NCBI GenBank assembly: GCA_049840595.1
Contig: JASGKO010000029.1
Coordinates: 62,001-126,000 of the forward strand
Length of the DNA: 64,000 nt
Origin: JASGKO01 sp049840595
GTDB lineage: Bacteria; Verrucomicrobiota; Verrucomicrobiia; Chthoniobacterales; Chthoniobacteraceae
Reading direction: 5' to 3'
A program made the position numbers and the translations under genes. The notes beneath the pieces were generated by a model that saw nothing but the letters and a program-made list of their open reading frames with translations, did not search any database and was not told the DNA's origin. Of this stretch, positions 27,443-37,360 are shown in pieces. Positions within the stretch are counted from its first letter, which is position 1, and each line of letters starts with the position of its first letter.

Positions 27443-27898
27443 TTATTCCCCGATGTCCTCGTTCCAGAGCGTGGGGTTTTTCGCAATGAAGTCTTCCATG
27501 AGCGCGATGCACTCGGCGTTTTGCACGATCTCCACCTGGATGCCCTGGCTGCGCACATATTCCGTGGGCCCCTGGAAAGTCTTGTCCTCGCCGACGATCA
27601 CTTTCGGGATGCCGTAAAGCACGATCGCGCCGCTGCACATGGGGCAGGGGGAAAGCGTGGAGTAGATCGTGCATTCGCGGTAAACCCGGGCGGGCAGGCG
27701 TCCGGCGTTTTCCAGGCAGTTCATTTCGCCGTGATGGATGACGCTGCCGTGTTGCACGCGCTGGTTGTGGCCGCGCCCAATGATCTGGCCGTTATGCACC
27801 AGCACCGACCCGATGGGGATGCCGCCCTCCGCCAGCCCTTTCCGGGCTTCTTCGATTGCCGCCTGCATGAATGGATCGGATTCGGATGGATGACTCAT
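27443..27898 (-). CDS. Cytosine deaminase of the fungal FCY1 type
   Basis: A 151-residue zinc nucleoside/cytosine deaminase. The zinc site is complete: HGE (HHGEMNCLENAG) with the catalytic Glu, and SPCPMC with both Cys ligands. Beyond the general cytidine-deaminase fold, the order GGVPIG-like GGIPIGSVLVHNG, GRGHNQRVQHGS, LYGIPKVIVGED and the terminal W-x-EDIGE match yeast cytosine deaminase as I know it, including the exact C terminus. It would convert cytosine to uracil for pyrimidine salvage. The start at MSHPSESDPF is chosen because upstream in-frame sequence is basic and unlike the family. It is divergent from the giant TPR gene. Confidence 0.88.
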   Translation of the reverse strand: MSHPSESDPFMQAAIEEARKGLAEGGIPIGSVLVHNGQIIGRGHNQRVQHGSVIHHGEMNCLENAGRLPARVYRECTIYSTLSPCPMCSGAIVLYGIPKVIVGEDKTFQGPTEYVRSQGIQVEIVQNAECIALMEDFIAKNPTLWNEDIGE

Positions 27899-28059
27899 GC
27901 CCGCGCAGTGAAGCAGAGTGGACGGTGGCTGGCCAGTCGGAAAATGGGGGGCGACCTTTGCCAAAGCGTTGTGCTGGCTTGGCCGCCACTCCCGGCGGGC
28001 CGGATTCCGCCGCCGCGCCAGTGGGCGCGGAACCGCCCGGCTCATTGTGCGCTTGAAAT

Positions 28060-31000
28060 GTGATTCAAGCTCTGGTTGCCTCCCGGCAAATGTTTTCGAC
28101 GAAGCGGTATGAAGGGATCGGGATCGCAGCAGAGACGGTTTCGAAGCTAGATGATTTGTTGGAACGCGGTCTGTATATGACCGCCTATCCGCTCATGAAC
28201 GAAGCCGGGCCGGTGAGCGAGTGGCTGGGGACGGAGGCCCGGATTATCGGAGGCCGCCTGGCGGCAAATCTTGGCTCCACGCGCTTGAGTCGCTGGCTGG
28301 AAGCCCGGGCCTGGCTGGCCGATCGCCAAAGTATGCGTGCCGCCTGTTTCCACGCGATCAATCTTCAGCATTCGCGTGGTCCGCTGGCTGCGTGGCGTTT
28401 CCTCGGGCGGCTGCCCAAATTCGAGCATGCGACCGATCAGGACCGGGGAAACCTGCTTTTGACCAAGGCCGAATTGCTGGGCTCCTTCCGCGATTTCGAG
28501 CGGGCGGATCAGTTGCTCGACGAATCGGAAAAGCTGGGGGCGATTCCCTCCTGGCTCCTGTGTGCACGCGCCCGTTTGCTGGCAATGCGGGACGACCTCG
28601 ACGGGGCGTTGACGGTGGCGCAGGAAGCGTTGCAGATGCGGCCCTGGTATCGGGTCGCCGTGCAGCAGGCGGCCAGTTACCTGCAATCCCTCAACCGGGA
28701 CGCCGAAGCGCGGGCGTTGCTCTCGGCATCGTTGTCACATGTGGAAAGCGGGGCGGTGGCCGGGCAACTGGCCGGGGTGGAGTTTGAGCTGGGGTTGCAC
28801 CGGGAATCGCTGGACTCCTGGCAGCGAATGCTGGCCTGGTCTCCACTGGCGGACCAGTGGTTTTCCAAGTGGATCGCCTCCCGGCTGGCGGATGCCCATT
28901 ACCACTGCGGGGAATATGACGAGGCGCACGATCACGCGCGCCAGGCCGGAGAAGGGTTCTACCAGGAATTTGCCGATCGGCTGGCCGGGCGACCGGGCAT
29001 GGTGCGCAAGGTGAAGCTGCCGGTGACGTTTGTGCGCCAGCATCATTTCACTTGTGCGCCGGCCACTTTGAGCGCCTTGAGCCATTACTGGAACCTCCCG
29101 GTGGATCACGCGGCCCTGGCGGCGGAAATTTGTTATGACGGGACGCCCGATCATGTCGAGCGGCACTGGGCTCTGCAAAACGGCTATGTGGTGCGGGAAT
29201 TTTCGGTGACCTGGGACACGACGGTGGCGTTGCTCGATCGCGGCGTCCCGTTTACGCTTACGACGACCGAGGCGACCAGCGGGCACTTGCAGGCGGTGAT
29301 CGGCTATGACGAGTTGCGGCGCACGCTGTTGATTCGCGATCCGTATCAGCGGATTCATCGCGAGGTCGGAGCGGATGAGTTTCTCGAGCCTTATCTGGCG
29401 CATGGACCGCGCGGGATGATCCTGCTGCCACCGGGGGAAGCGCCCCGCCTCGATGGGGTCGAACTGCCGGAAGCGGAATTCTATGATGAGTATTACGCGC
29501 TCCGGCGCGCGTTGCATACGCATGATCGGGCCGCCGCGCAGGCGGCGTTGGAGCGGATGTTGCAGCGCGATGCCGTGGGCCGGATGACCTCGCTGGCCCG
29601 CCGCCAGCTCGCGGCTTACGATGGCGATTACGTGGAGCAACTGGCGGCGGTGAACGCTTTGCTGGAGCGCTTTCCCGAGACCAGGGCCTTTCTGCTGGAG
29701 AAGCTCTGGTTGCTGCGCCAGATCACGAACTATGCGGAGTGTCAGGCCTTTCTCCGCCCCCTGGCGGCGGGAAAAAAGGCGGATGTGGTGTTCTGGTATG
29801 AATGGTCGCGGGAATTGGCCCGGGATACGCGGGATCTGGCCGCAGCCATGCAGTATGCGCTTTGCGCGGTGCGGGTCGCGCCAATGGAGGCAACGCACTT
29901 GCATCAACTGGCCAACCTTTTATGGGAGGAGGGGCGGTTTGAAGCGGCCACCGAGCTTTATCGGTTTGCCACCTGTTTGCGGGACAAGTTGGAGGGGTTT
30001 TCGCAATCCTACTTCCTGGCCTGCCGCCATGTGCGCCAGACCGAGGAGTCCCTCGCCTGGTTGCAAGAGCGCCAGCAGCGGTATGGCCGTCAGTCGGGCT
30101 ATCCCGCCCGTTCGCTTTTCTGGGCTTTGTCGGCCCTGCATCGGTCTCCCGAAGCCTTTGCCATGCTGGAGCAGGCGATCGCCGGGCGACCGGAGGACGG
30201 TGAGTTGCTGCTTTACGCGGCCGATGCCTTTGCCCGCTCCGGCAACTGGTCGCGGGCCGGGGAACTTCTGGTCGCGGCGGAGAGTTGCAGCGCCCGGCAA
30301 GCCTGGTTGCGGGCGGCGGCGGCGGTCGCCAACTATCGCGGCGATGCCCCGCGGGCGTTGGCCTGGTGGCGCGAAGTCCTGGCGGTCGAGCCGCTGGCCG
30401 TGGATGCCCAGCAGAACGTGGCTCGCCTGGTGGCCGAGGTGGAGGGGCGCGCCCAGGCGCTCGCGGTCTTGCAGGCGCTGAGCGTGCGTTTTCCCTACCA
30501 CCTGCCGTTGCGCCGCCAGTGGATTTACCTGCTGCGAAGCGAGGGGGCTTCGGCACAGTTGCCGGTCATCCAGCAGATGCTGGAGATCGCTGGAAACGAT
30601 GCCTGGACGCGCCGGGAGTTGGCGAATTGTCTTGCGAATCTCCAGCAATGGGAGCCGGCGAAGACCGAGGCGGCTCTCGCGGCGCAGATCGAGCCGGGAA
30701 ATCCCATCTCGGCCTGCACCCAGGCCGAGGTCTGCCTGGCCGCCGGTGAACTGGAGACGGCGCGCCACTATGCCCGGGAATCCTTGCGCCTTTCGATCGA
30801 TCACGCGCCGGCCATGTCGATCCTGCTCCAGGCCTGCCCGGCTTTCGAGCAAAAGCTGGAGGCGCTCACTTTCATCCACGCGGAGCTGATCCGGCAAATC
30901 GTGTTTGGGGAGGGGCTGCTCTCCTATCGCGAACTGGCGTTCCCGGTTCTGCCGCCGCCCGATTTGCTGCAAAACCTGCAGCATGCGCTCCGGGTGCGAC

Positions 31001-33384
31001 CGGATCTCTGGCACTCGTGGTCGGTGGTGGTGCGGCAATTGATGGACAGCGGGCAACTGGAGGAGGCGCTGAAGCTGGCCGATCAAGCCGTGGAGCGATT
31101 CCCGCTGGTGCCGCGAGGATGGTTTGATCTTGCCCTGGTGCGCCAGACCCTGCGCGATCCGGTGGGGCAAATCGCCGCGTTGCGGCGCGCATTGGAAATC
31201 AATCCCACTTGGGTCGGAGCGAGCGAGGCGCTGGCGGCGGCCTATGGGCAGACTGGCGACCGGGGCCAGCAACGTCGGGTGCTCGAGGAGGCGGTGACGG
31301 CCTCCCCATTGGAAATTGCCCCCCTCGGCCAGCTCGCCGGGTGGCACTGGCGCCATGGCGACAAAAAAGTGGCGGTCGAAAGCATGGAGCGCGTTCTCCA
31401 GCTCGATCCCACGAGCGGGATGGCCTGGAATCTTTTGCGGGACTGGTCCAAAGAACTGGGCGATGAAGGCCGGACGGTGGAGCTCGCGCGGGAATTGACC
31501 GGGCGGCGTCCGGGGGAGGCTAATTCCTGGCTCTGCCTCGCGCAAAGCATGGATGCGTCGCGCTTGGACGAGCGGCTGGCCGCTCTGGACCGGGCGATTG
31601 AAATGGATCCCCGCTTTCTCGCCGCCCACGATTTGCGTGCAGTCCTGCTGGTGGGGGCAAAGCGTTACGAAGAGGCCCTGGTGGCCTGCAATCCGGCGGC
31701 GTATGCGGATTCGCCCTCCATGAATCTGGTCGGTCGGGCCGCCTGGGTGATGAGCCAGAAAGGCGATGTCCCGGTGGCGATTGCAAAAATCCAGGAGGCT
31801 GTTGCCCGGTGGCCCAATTATTCCTGGGGCTGGGAGCTGCTGGCGGAGTTGCTGGTGCGGGAACAGCGCTTCCGCGAGGCGCTGGAGGCGGTGCAAAATC
31901 TCATCCGCTTGAATCCCCGCTCCGCGATTCCTCAAGGCTGGATGGCCGATATCCTTTTGCGGCTCGACGAAAAGGGCGAGGCGGTGCGCTGCCTGCGCCG
32001 GGCTTTTGAAATCGACCATTCCTACGGCTATGCGGGCTATAAGATTTTTGAACTGGAGCTCCAGGGCCGCGAGCTGACCGGCGCCGCCAGGACGCTGGCG
32101 CTGCTGGAGAGCCATCTGCCGGGGGCGGCGACGACCTCGTGCCGGATTCGCCTGCATTGCGCCCAAAAAAACCGGACCCAGGCCCTCGACGAAATGCAGG
32201 CCTTTTGCACGGAGCCCGGAGAGAACGAAACCGCGCTCCGGCAGGCGGCCCAGGCTTTCGGAAATATGGGCTGGCAGCGGGAGCTGGAGCGACTCTGTTT
32301 CGAACTGCTTGACCATGCGAAAGTCAATCCAGTCGTCGGCGCGATCTGGGTGGAATTGTTTACCGCGCGCAAGGCCTGGGGCTATCGGCGCCGGCTTTAT
32401 GCGTTGAATGGGGCGATGCCGTTGGGAAGACGGGCCCGGCTCGCCTATCTCACCGCGACGGCGAAAATGAAGCAGCCGCAATTTGCCAAAAAGCTCGCCT
32501 CCCGCGAGGAAAAGCTGTTGCGGGCCGATACCGAGGACCGGGGGCAGGTGGGATACGCGTACGTGACGGGCGAGGCTTATAACGAGGCCATCCACTGGCT
32601 GGGCGACTGGCGTCGGTACCCCGCGGCGGAGCCGTGGATGCTTTACAATGCGTCAATTGGCTATCGCGTAAAAGGACGCGAAGCCGAGGCGCGGGAAGTC
32701 AACCTGCATGCGATTACGCTCCCGGACGACCGGACGACTGGCTGGCATCATTTGTGGCTCGCGTGTGAAGATGCTGCCATGGACAACGTGCCTGCGGCCC
32801 GGGAACGGCTGCGTCACGTCCAGGAGGATACGCTTGGACCGCTGAGCAAGGCCGCCTATTCGCTGACCTGCGCCATCGTGGCCGTTGAAGAGGCTCCGGC
32901 GGCCGAACGCCGCGCGGTGTTTCAGCAGCGGCGTCTGATTTTGAAGCAGGCGATTTTCCAGGGCGCGTTTAGCAGTCGCTCCCTGCGCCGCCTGGCCTCG
33001 AGGGGGATTCGGAAGATGGCTCGCGATGCGGGCGCCCGCCCTTTTACCGTCGGCTCGGTCTTTGATCTGACCTTCACGAAAAACCGGCGGCCACTCAGCG
33101 TCCGGTCCATCCTTGTGTTTGCCTGGCTCGGCTGTGTGCTGCTGGGGACGCTGGTTCGCAGTTGCTCGCCGGACGACGGGTCGCAAAGCTCTACCGCGTC
33201 CACCCTTTCGCCGCCGGTCAATGCTTCCGCACCTCTCCGGCCTTTTCCGCCCGCGAATGGCGACCAGCCGCATTCCTCGCTGGACCTGGACCGGAGCTGG
33301 CAATTTGCCCAGCCGGGAATCGACCATCTGAATCTGAAGCTGGATGATTCGCCGACTCCCGCCTCGCGAATCTTTTTGAAATAA
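28060..33384 (+). CDS. Giant TPR protein with embedded C39-like peptidase domain and C-terminal membrane helix
   Basis: A 1774-residue protein. Residues up to about 310 are TPR-like helix pairs. Residues about 318-450 form a papain-like C39 domain: RQHHFTCAPATLSAL with Cys332 and an upstream Gln327, His409 in TSGHLQAVIGYDE and Asp427 in LLIRDPYQR, the spacing of a C39 triad. From about 460 to 1600 come many further TPR units (repeated ALEINPT, AEQ..A, E.DP motifs). Near the end, SILVFAWLGCVLLGTLV (about 1683-1700) is a single membrane helix followed by a Ser/Pro-rich tail. There is no N-terminal signal, so the bulk is probably cytoplasmic. The start is GTG 28060 or ATG 28090. No ABC exporter or leader peptide gene is adjacent, so the substrate is unknown. 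Confidence 0.8.
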   Translation: MIQALVASRQMFSTKRYEGIGIAAETVSKLDDLLERGLYMTAYPLMNEAGPVSEWLGTEARIIGGRLAANLGSTRLSRWLEARAWLADRQSMRAACFHAINLQHSRGPLAAWRFLGRLPKFEHATDQDRGNLLLTKAELLGSFRDFERADQLLDESEKLGAIPSWLLCARARLLAMRDDLDGALTVAQEALQMRPWYRVAVQQAASYLQSLNRDAEARALLSASLSHVESGAVAGQLAGVEFELGLHRESLDSWQRMLAWSPLADQWFSKWIASRLADAHYHCGEYDEAHDHARQAGEGFYQEFADRLAGRPGMVRKVKLPVTFVRQHHFTCAPATLSALSHYWNLPVDHAALAAEICYDGTPDHVERHWALQNGYVVREFSVTWDTTVALLDRGVPFTLTTTEATSGHLQAVIGYDELRRTLLIRDPYQRIHREVGADEFLEPYLAHGPRGMILLPPGEAPRLDGVELPEAEFYDEYYALRRALHTHDRAAAQAALERMLQRDAVGRMTSLARRQLAAYDGDYVEQLAAVNALLERFPETRAFLLEKLWLLRQITNYAECQAFLRPLAAGKKADVVFWYEWSRELARDTRDLAAAMQYALCAVRVAPMEATHLHQLANLLWEEGRFEAATELYRFATCLRDKLEGFSQSYFLACRHVRQTEESLAWLQERQQRYGRQSGYPARSLFWALSALHRSPEAFAMLEQAIAGRPEDGELLLYAADAFARSGNWSRAGELLVAAESCSARQAWLRAAAAVANYRGDAPRALAWWREVLAVEPLAVDAQQNVARLVAEVEGRAQALAVLQALSVRFPYHLPLRRQWIYLLRSEGASAQLPVIQQMLEIAGNDAWTRRELANCLANLQQWEPAKTEAALAAQIEPGNPISACTQAEVCLAAGELETARHYARESLRLSIDHAPAMSILLQACPAFEQKLEALTFIHAELIRQIVFGEGLLSYRELAFPVLPPPDLLQNLQHALRVRPDLWHSWSVVVRQLMDSGQLEEALKLADQAVERFPLVPRGWFDLALVRQTLRDPVGQIAALRRALEINPTWVGASEALAAAYGQTGDRGQQRRVLEEAVTASPLEIAPLGQLAGWHWRHGDKKVAVESMERVLQLDPTSGMAWNLLRDWSKELGDEGRTVELARELTGRRPGEANSWLCLAQSMDASRLDERLAALDRAIEMDPRFLAAHDLRAVLLVGAKRYEEALVACNPAAYADSPSMNLVGRAAWVMSQKGDVPVAIAKIQEAVARWPNYSWGWELLAELLVREQRFREALEAVQNLIRLNPRSAIPQGWMADILLRLDEKGEAVRCLRRAFEIDHSYGYAGYKIFELELQGRELTGAARTLALLESHLPGAATTSCRIRLHCAQKNRTQALDEMQAFCTEPGENETALRQAAQAFGNMGWQRELERLCFELLDHAKVNPVVGAIWVELFTARKAWGYRRRLYALNGAMPLGRRARLAYLTATAKMKQPQFAKKLASREEKLLRADTEDRGQVGYAYVTGEAYNEAIHWLGDWRRYPAAEPWMLYNASIGYRVKGREAEAREVNLHAITLPDDRTTGWHHLWLACEDAAMDNVPAARERLRHVQEDTLGPLSKAAYSLTCAIVAVEEAPAAERRAVFQQRRLILKQAIFQGAFSSRSLRRLASRGIRKMARDAGARPFTVGSVFDLTFTKNRRPLSVRSILVFAWLGCVLLGTLVRSCSPDDGSQSSTASTLSPPVNASAPLRPFPPANGDQPHSSLDLDRSWQFAQPGIDHLNLKLDDSPTPASRIFLK

Positions 33385-33395
33385 CCCTCCCAGGC

Positions 33396-33460
33396 GGCAA
33401 CGCGGGAATCGAACCCGCAGACGGGCTATCATCCGTCAAAGAGCACCAGCTCCGATTGCC
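33396..33460 (-). ncRNA. tRNA-like element with reduced D arm
   Basis: The reverse strand contains a good T arm (GCGGG-TTCGATT-CCCGC), acceptor-like ends GGCAA/TTGCC, a D-like hairpin GAGC-TGGT-GCTC with only a 4-base loop, and an anticodon-like hairpin GACGG/CCGTC with an 8-base loop ATGATAGC. Total length is only about 65 bases and no CCA is encoded. It is either a divergent or degenerate tRNA, or another tRNA-mimic RNA. If T33-like spacing holds, the anticodon would be GAT (Ile), but this is weak. Confidence 0.45.
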
Positions 33461-33590
33461 ATGGAAAGGGCGCACAAGATCGCACAACCCGGTCGTTCAG
33501 AAAGTGAAATCGGGATGACGCCCTCTATCGGCGGATCGGGGCAGGGGATTGAGCGCTTTTTTTAACTGCGATGCGCCGGCCATTTTCCCG

Positions 33591-35959
33591 CTATTGCGGA
33601 GGAATGAGCCCGAAAGGCTTGTCGCTCACATAGATGCGGTAATCCTTGATCCGACCGGGATCGGAAGGACGCCCGCCGCGCGGCATGTAGCGCAGCCCGT
33701 AGATCGTCTGGCGCTCTCCCAGATCGATCACGATGCGGTGCGGGAAGCCGGGGCGTGCTCCCGAGTATTCCGTATGCCAGAACGAGGCGGGCTGGCCATC
33801 GAGTACGTTTTCCGCCTGGCCGGATTCGGCTTTCAGTTCTTCGCTGTCCACCCACAGGATCTGCCAGTCGGCTTTGGACAGGGAATCGCCTTTGGCATTA
33901 AGCGCGTCGAGCTCGGCAATCGCGGCGACGTCTTTGCCATCCTGCGAATTCAGCGCCTCGAAGCAAAGGTAGCGGCGGTGGCTGCTTGGTTGAACTTCGT
34001 TTCCTGCCACTGGATATCCGCGGTAAAGCTGCCGGTGGCGGTGGGTTGAACTCCGGTAGCATCAAAAGTGCCGGTGGCGCGGCTAAGGCGCCCGAAATCG
34101 CGCTCCGTGTGCAAGTCGTCGAGAATCGGCTGGCTGAGCCCCGCGATTTTGGGTGATTGCGGACCGAGTAGATCGAGGACGACGATTTCATTTTGTCCCG
34201 CCTTCAGCCATGGGCCGGGGCAATAGAGCGTCTGCAGCGGGCCGATATTCCAGAAGCGGCCCAGGCAGTGACCGTTCACCCACACATCGCCCTTGCCCCA
34301 GGAGCGCAGGTCGAGAAAGGTGTCGCCGGGCTTGGTGAGCTCAAAGGTGCCATGCCAGAAAGCGGGCATGGTCGTAGGCCCGCTCTCGTATTTCAGCGAG
34401 GCGAGTTCCTGATCGTCCAGCTCCATGGGAAAGACCTGCCAGCCTTTGAGTTCCGCGGCGGGGCCACCCTTTGGCGTGAGGAGCACCGGGGCATGGATGC
34501 CTTTGCGATCGAAGACTTCCTTGCCGAAGTTCACGCGCCCCATGGTTTCCACCAGGATGTCCAATGATGCAGGTGCGGTTCTCGCCGGGAGGTTGACCGA
34601 GTAACGCTTGCTCCGGCGATCCATCACCCCTACTCGCTTCCCATTCACATAGATCCAGGCAAAGTCGTGGATTTCCTTGGCCGAAAGTTTTCCGGCTGGT
34701 CCCGCCGGGATTGTCGTGCGGTAAACAGTGCAGCCGCGGCTCTGGTTGTAAGCCTCGATATGGTGCGGAGTCTCGTCGGTAATCGGCGAGGGGAGATTGT
34801 GGAAAACCGGTGCCGTTTCCTTCAATTCAAAAGCTGGAATGCTAATGACGGGGGGGGCTGCTGGTGGTTCGGGCAGTGTTTCTCCCGGGGCAAGATGCTT
34901 GGAGATCACCTCACGGATCGCCGTGAATTTCGGCGTCACCCAGCCCGCTTCACTGATCGGAGCATCGTAGTCGTAGCTCGTGGTATCCGGGCTGAAAGGC
35001 CGGTCCGCTCCAGCCCAGAAGCCGAAAGAGGTGCCCCCGTGGGCCATGTAAATGCTGAAAGAGGCGTCGTGCCCGAGCATGTAGTCAAGATCGTGGACCA
35101 CCGGTGCGATGGCTCCAGTATGGTGTTTCCGCCCCCACATATCGAACCACGCGGGGTAATATTCCCCATTCATCAATGGCCCGGTTTTTTGGAATTTGCG
35201 CAGGGTTTCAAAGGCCTTTGGCGCGGCATTGGCGCCGAAATTGACCACTTGGAAAAGATCGTCGCGACAGCCGTTGCCGATCGCTCCGGGCGGGTTGCAC
35301 GCAAAGAGGGGGACATCAAATCCGCCATCCAGCAGAGCCTGTTTCAATTCCCCCATATAGGTGGCGTCCTTTCCAAACGAGCCGTATTCGTTTTCCACCT
35401 GTGCCATGAGCAGCGGTCCGCCGTGGGTGATCTGCATCGGAGCGAGCACGCGGCCAACTTCCTTCAGATAACGTTTGGCCGGCTCCAGAAAAGCGGGATC
35501 GCTGGTGCGCAGATGAAGATTGTCATTCTTGAGCAGCCACCAAGGCAGGCCCCCCATTTCCCACTCGGCGCAGGAATAGGGGCCTGGGCGCAGCAACACC
35601 CACAAACCTTCTGCTTGTGCCAGACGGCAGAATTCCACGACATCGGCCTGACCGCTCCAGTTGAATTTGCCTTCCTGCCATTCGTGAAAATTCCAGAATA
35701 GATACACGCAGACTGTATTCAGGCCCATGGCCTTGCACATCTGGAGGCGCTGCCGCCAGTATTCACGGGGCACGCGAGCGAAGTGAATCTCCCCACAGCG
35801 GATCACGAAGGGCTTGCCATCGAGGAGGAATGCGTCCGAACCGATCGAGAAAGTATGCATGGGGGCTGGGGCGGTCCCGGCCTTCGAAGCTTGTCCTCCG
35901 GCGCATAAAAGAGCGGTCAGCATAGTGGCAATAAGGTGCTTAGAGAGAGGAAGACGCAT
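33591..35959 (-). CDS. GH35 beta-galactosidase with C-terminal discoidin-like domain (one frameshift)
   Basis: About 789 residues. A signal peptide is followed by the GH35 barrel: FVIRCGEIHFARVPREYW, GLNTVCVYLFWNFHE, RPGPYSCAEWEMGGLPWWL, the acid/base Glu in AQVENEYGSF and the nucleophile Glu in LMNGEYYPAWFD. Jelly-roll domains follow (WVNGHCLGRFWNIGPLQTLY). Near 33972-33980 one base is missing; the next frame continues RRYLCFEALNSQDGK and then NVLDGQPASFWHTEY...HRIVIDLGERQTIYGLRYMPR, a discoidin/F5-8C carbohydrate-binding module. It would cleave terminal beta-galactosides from plant or animal glycans outside the cytoplasm. It runs leftward, alone. Confidence 0.88.
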
Positions 35960-36209
35960 CGGGGTGGTGGTTTAGGGTATCAAAGAGGAAAATAAAGGCG
36001 GGTTTCATACAGGGGGACGAGCTTATTTTCATCAAGGCTGGGAACACGGTTTCAGAAGAGGATCTGGTGAGGGGGACCATACCCGACTGATATTGCTAAG
36101 ACGGTTGTCTGGGGGCTATATGAAAAGGACTTAACCGTTAAAGCTGGCAAGATGGCTTTTTGAGACAATTCGGCTCTTTCTGCTATCTTTACTGGTACCG
36201 ACTTTCACC

Positions 36210-36395
36210 ATGAAACGTTTTGTCAAAACTCCGTATCCCGCTGGTCCGTATGCTGACCAATATGGCACCCGCTATCAGGTGCAGGAAGTGGAAGCGGATG
36301 AAGCCGTCCGCAGTCCCTACCAGCCCCAAGTGGCAGCGAACCTGCAGGAATTCCTTGCCGCCAATGGGCTCAGTGGATGGAACCACCGCATTTGA
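36210..36395 (+). CDS. Small hypothetical protein
   Basis: A 61-residue frame beginning MKRFVKTPYPAGPYADQYG, Tyr-, Pro- and Gln-rich, without membrane segment or known motif. The composition and reading look like real protein, with varied residues and no runs, but there is no clear ribosome binding site. It is the only candidate gene in the 440 bases between the GH35 start and the CvfB-like stop, and converges on the latter with a five-base gap. The rest of 35960-36209 shows nothing identifiable. Confidence 0.4.
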   Translation: MKRFVKTPYPAGPYADQYGTRYQVQEVEADEAVRSPYQPQVAANLQEFLAANGLSGWNHRI

Positions 36396-36400
36396 CGATG

Positions 36401-37264
36401 TTATTTCGGCTTCTTTGAAGCTTCGACGAGACGGATGCCGTCCTTTTCCATCTGAATAAGCCGCTCGCGGAAAAGTGCCCCCAGGGCCTGCTTGTAGGCT
36501 TTTTTGCTGGTGTTGAAGGCGCTCCGTATTTCCTCGGGTGTGCTGTGGTCTCCCAGCGGGAGCGATCCGCCACTCGTCTTCAATGCCTCCAGAATCTGGT
36601 CTCTCAACGGGCGAATGCGGCCATAGCCACTGGCATCGAGACTGAGGTCGATCTTGCCATCGGGGCGCACCATCTTGATGTATCCGGTCAGCTTCTGGCC
36701 AATGGCGAGGGTTGGCGGAACTTCATTGCGATAAAGCAGCCCCCAATGAGCGTTTTCAATGATCGCTTTGAAGCCCAGCTCGGACTGTTCTGCCACCAGT
36801 AATTCCACCGCCTGCCCTTTTTCGTAAGGGGGAGGGGTATGGTTCAAATGCGGATCAAGCCGGGTGGTGGCGACGATGCGATGACTTTTGGCATCGAGAT
36901 AAATGTAAACGACCACTTCCTGGCCCGCCTCTTCGCGGTAAAGCCGGTGTTTTTGTTCCCGGAGGGGTAATAGGAGGTCCTTGGCCAGTCCCCAATCGAG
37001 GAAGGCCCCCAACTGTGCATCTACGCTCACAATTTTCAGGCAGGCAAACTCGCCAACCCCGGCATGGGGAATCTCCGTGGTTGCCACGAGCCGATCTTCG
37101 GAATCCCGATAAACGAAAACGAGCAAATAGTCCCCGGGAACCGTCCCGGCTGGGACATAGCGACGCGGCAACAGAATTTCGCCCAGTTCCTCTCCGTCAA
37201 GGTAGAGGCCGTGAGGAGATTCCTGGGTGACGCGGAGTGCGGATCGTTCGCCAATGTTTGCCAT
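36401..37264 (-). CDS. CvfB-like S1 RNA-binding domain protein
   Basis: A 287-residue protein with the domain order of CvfB: three S1-like OB folds and a C-terminal winged helix. Segments seen are GEILLPRRYVPAGTVPGDYLLVFVY, an S1 core GAFLDWGLAKDLLLPLREQ, a second one GFKAIIENAHWGLLYRNEVP with GYIKMVRPDGKIDLSL, and the C-terminal EIRSAFNTSKKAYKQALGALFRERLI. Family members bind RNA and in Staphylococcus affect virulence-factor expression; the role here is not known. The gene reads leftward from a region that also carries a strong hairpin and the divergent XylR-like gene. Confidence 0.88.
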   Translation of the reverse strand: MANIGERSALRVTQESPHGLYLDGEELGEILLPRRYVPAGTVPGDYLLVFVYRDSEDRLVATTEIPHAGVGEFACLKIVSVDAQLGAFLDWGLAKDLLLPLREQKHRLYREEAGQEVVVYIYLDAKSHRIVATTRLDPHLNHTPPPYEKGQAVELLVAEQSELGFKAIIENAHWGLLYRNEVPPTLAIGQKLTGYIKMVRPDGKIDLSLDASGYGRIRPLRDQILEALKTSGGSLPLGDHSTPEEIRSAFNTSKKAYKQALGALFRERLIQMEKDGIRLVEASKKPK

Positions 37265-37360
37265 GTGAATCCATCAATACTGGGACTGGATGGATTTGTG
37301 GAGAATTTCCTTAACCCGCCTCTTCAGAGACGGCGAGTGTGAGACCGCTAGAAGCAGAAC

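Noticed and set aside
29920..32595. Long open frame (about 890 codons) antisense to the giant TPR gene
   Set aside because: It mirrors codon structure of a GC-rich gene, is rich in Arg, Gln, Pro and Gly without a fold, and opposes a protein with clear TPR and C39 motifs.
28060..33384. Bacteriocin-exporter (ABC peptidase) assignment from the C39 domain
   Set aside because: No ABC transmembrane or ATPase domain is fused or adjacent, and no double-glycine leader peptide gene was seen.
33396..33460. tmRNA 3' end
   Set aside because: The T arm fits, but no tag-peptide region or long pairing partner is found nearby, and both acceptor halves are adjacent as in a tRNA.
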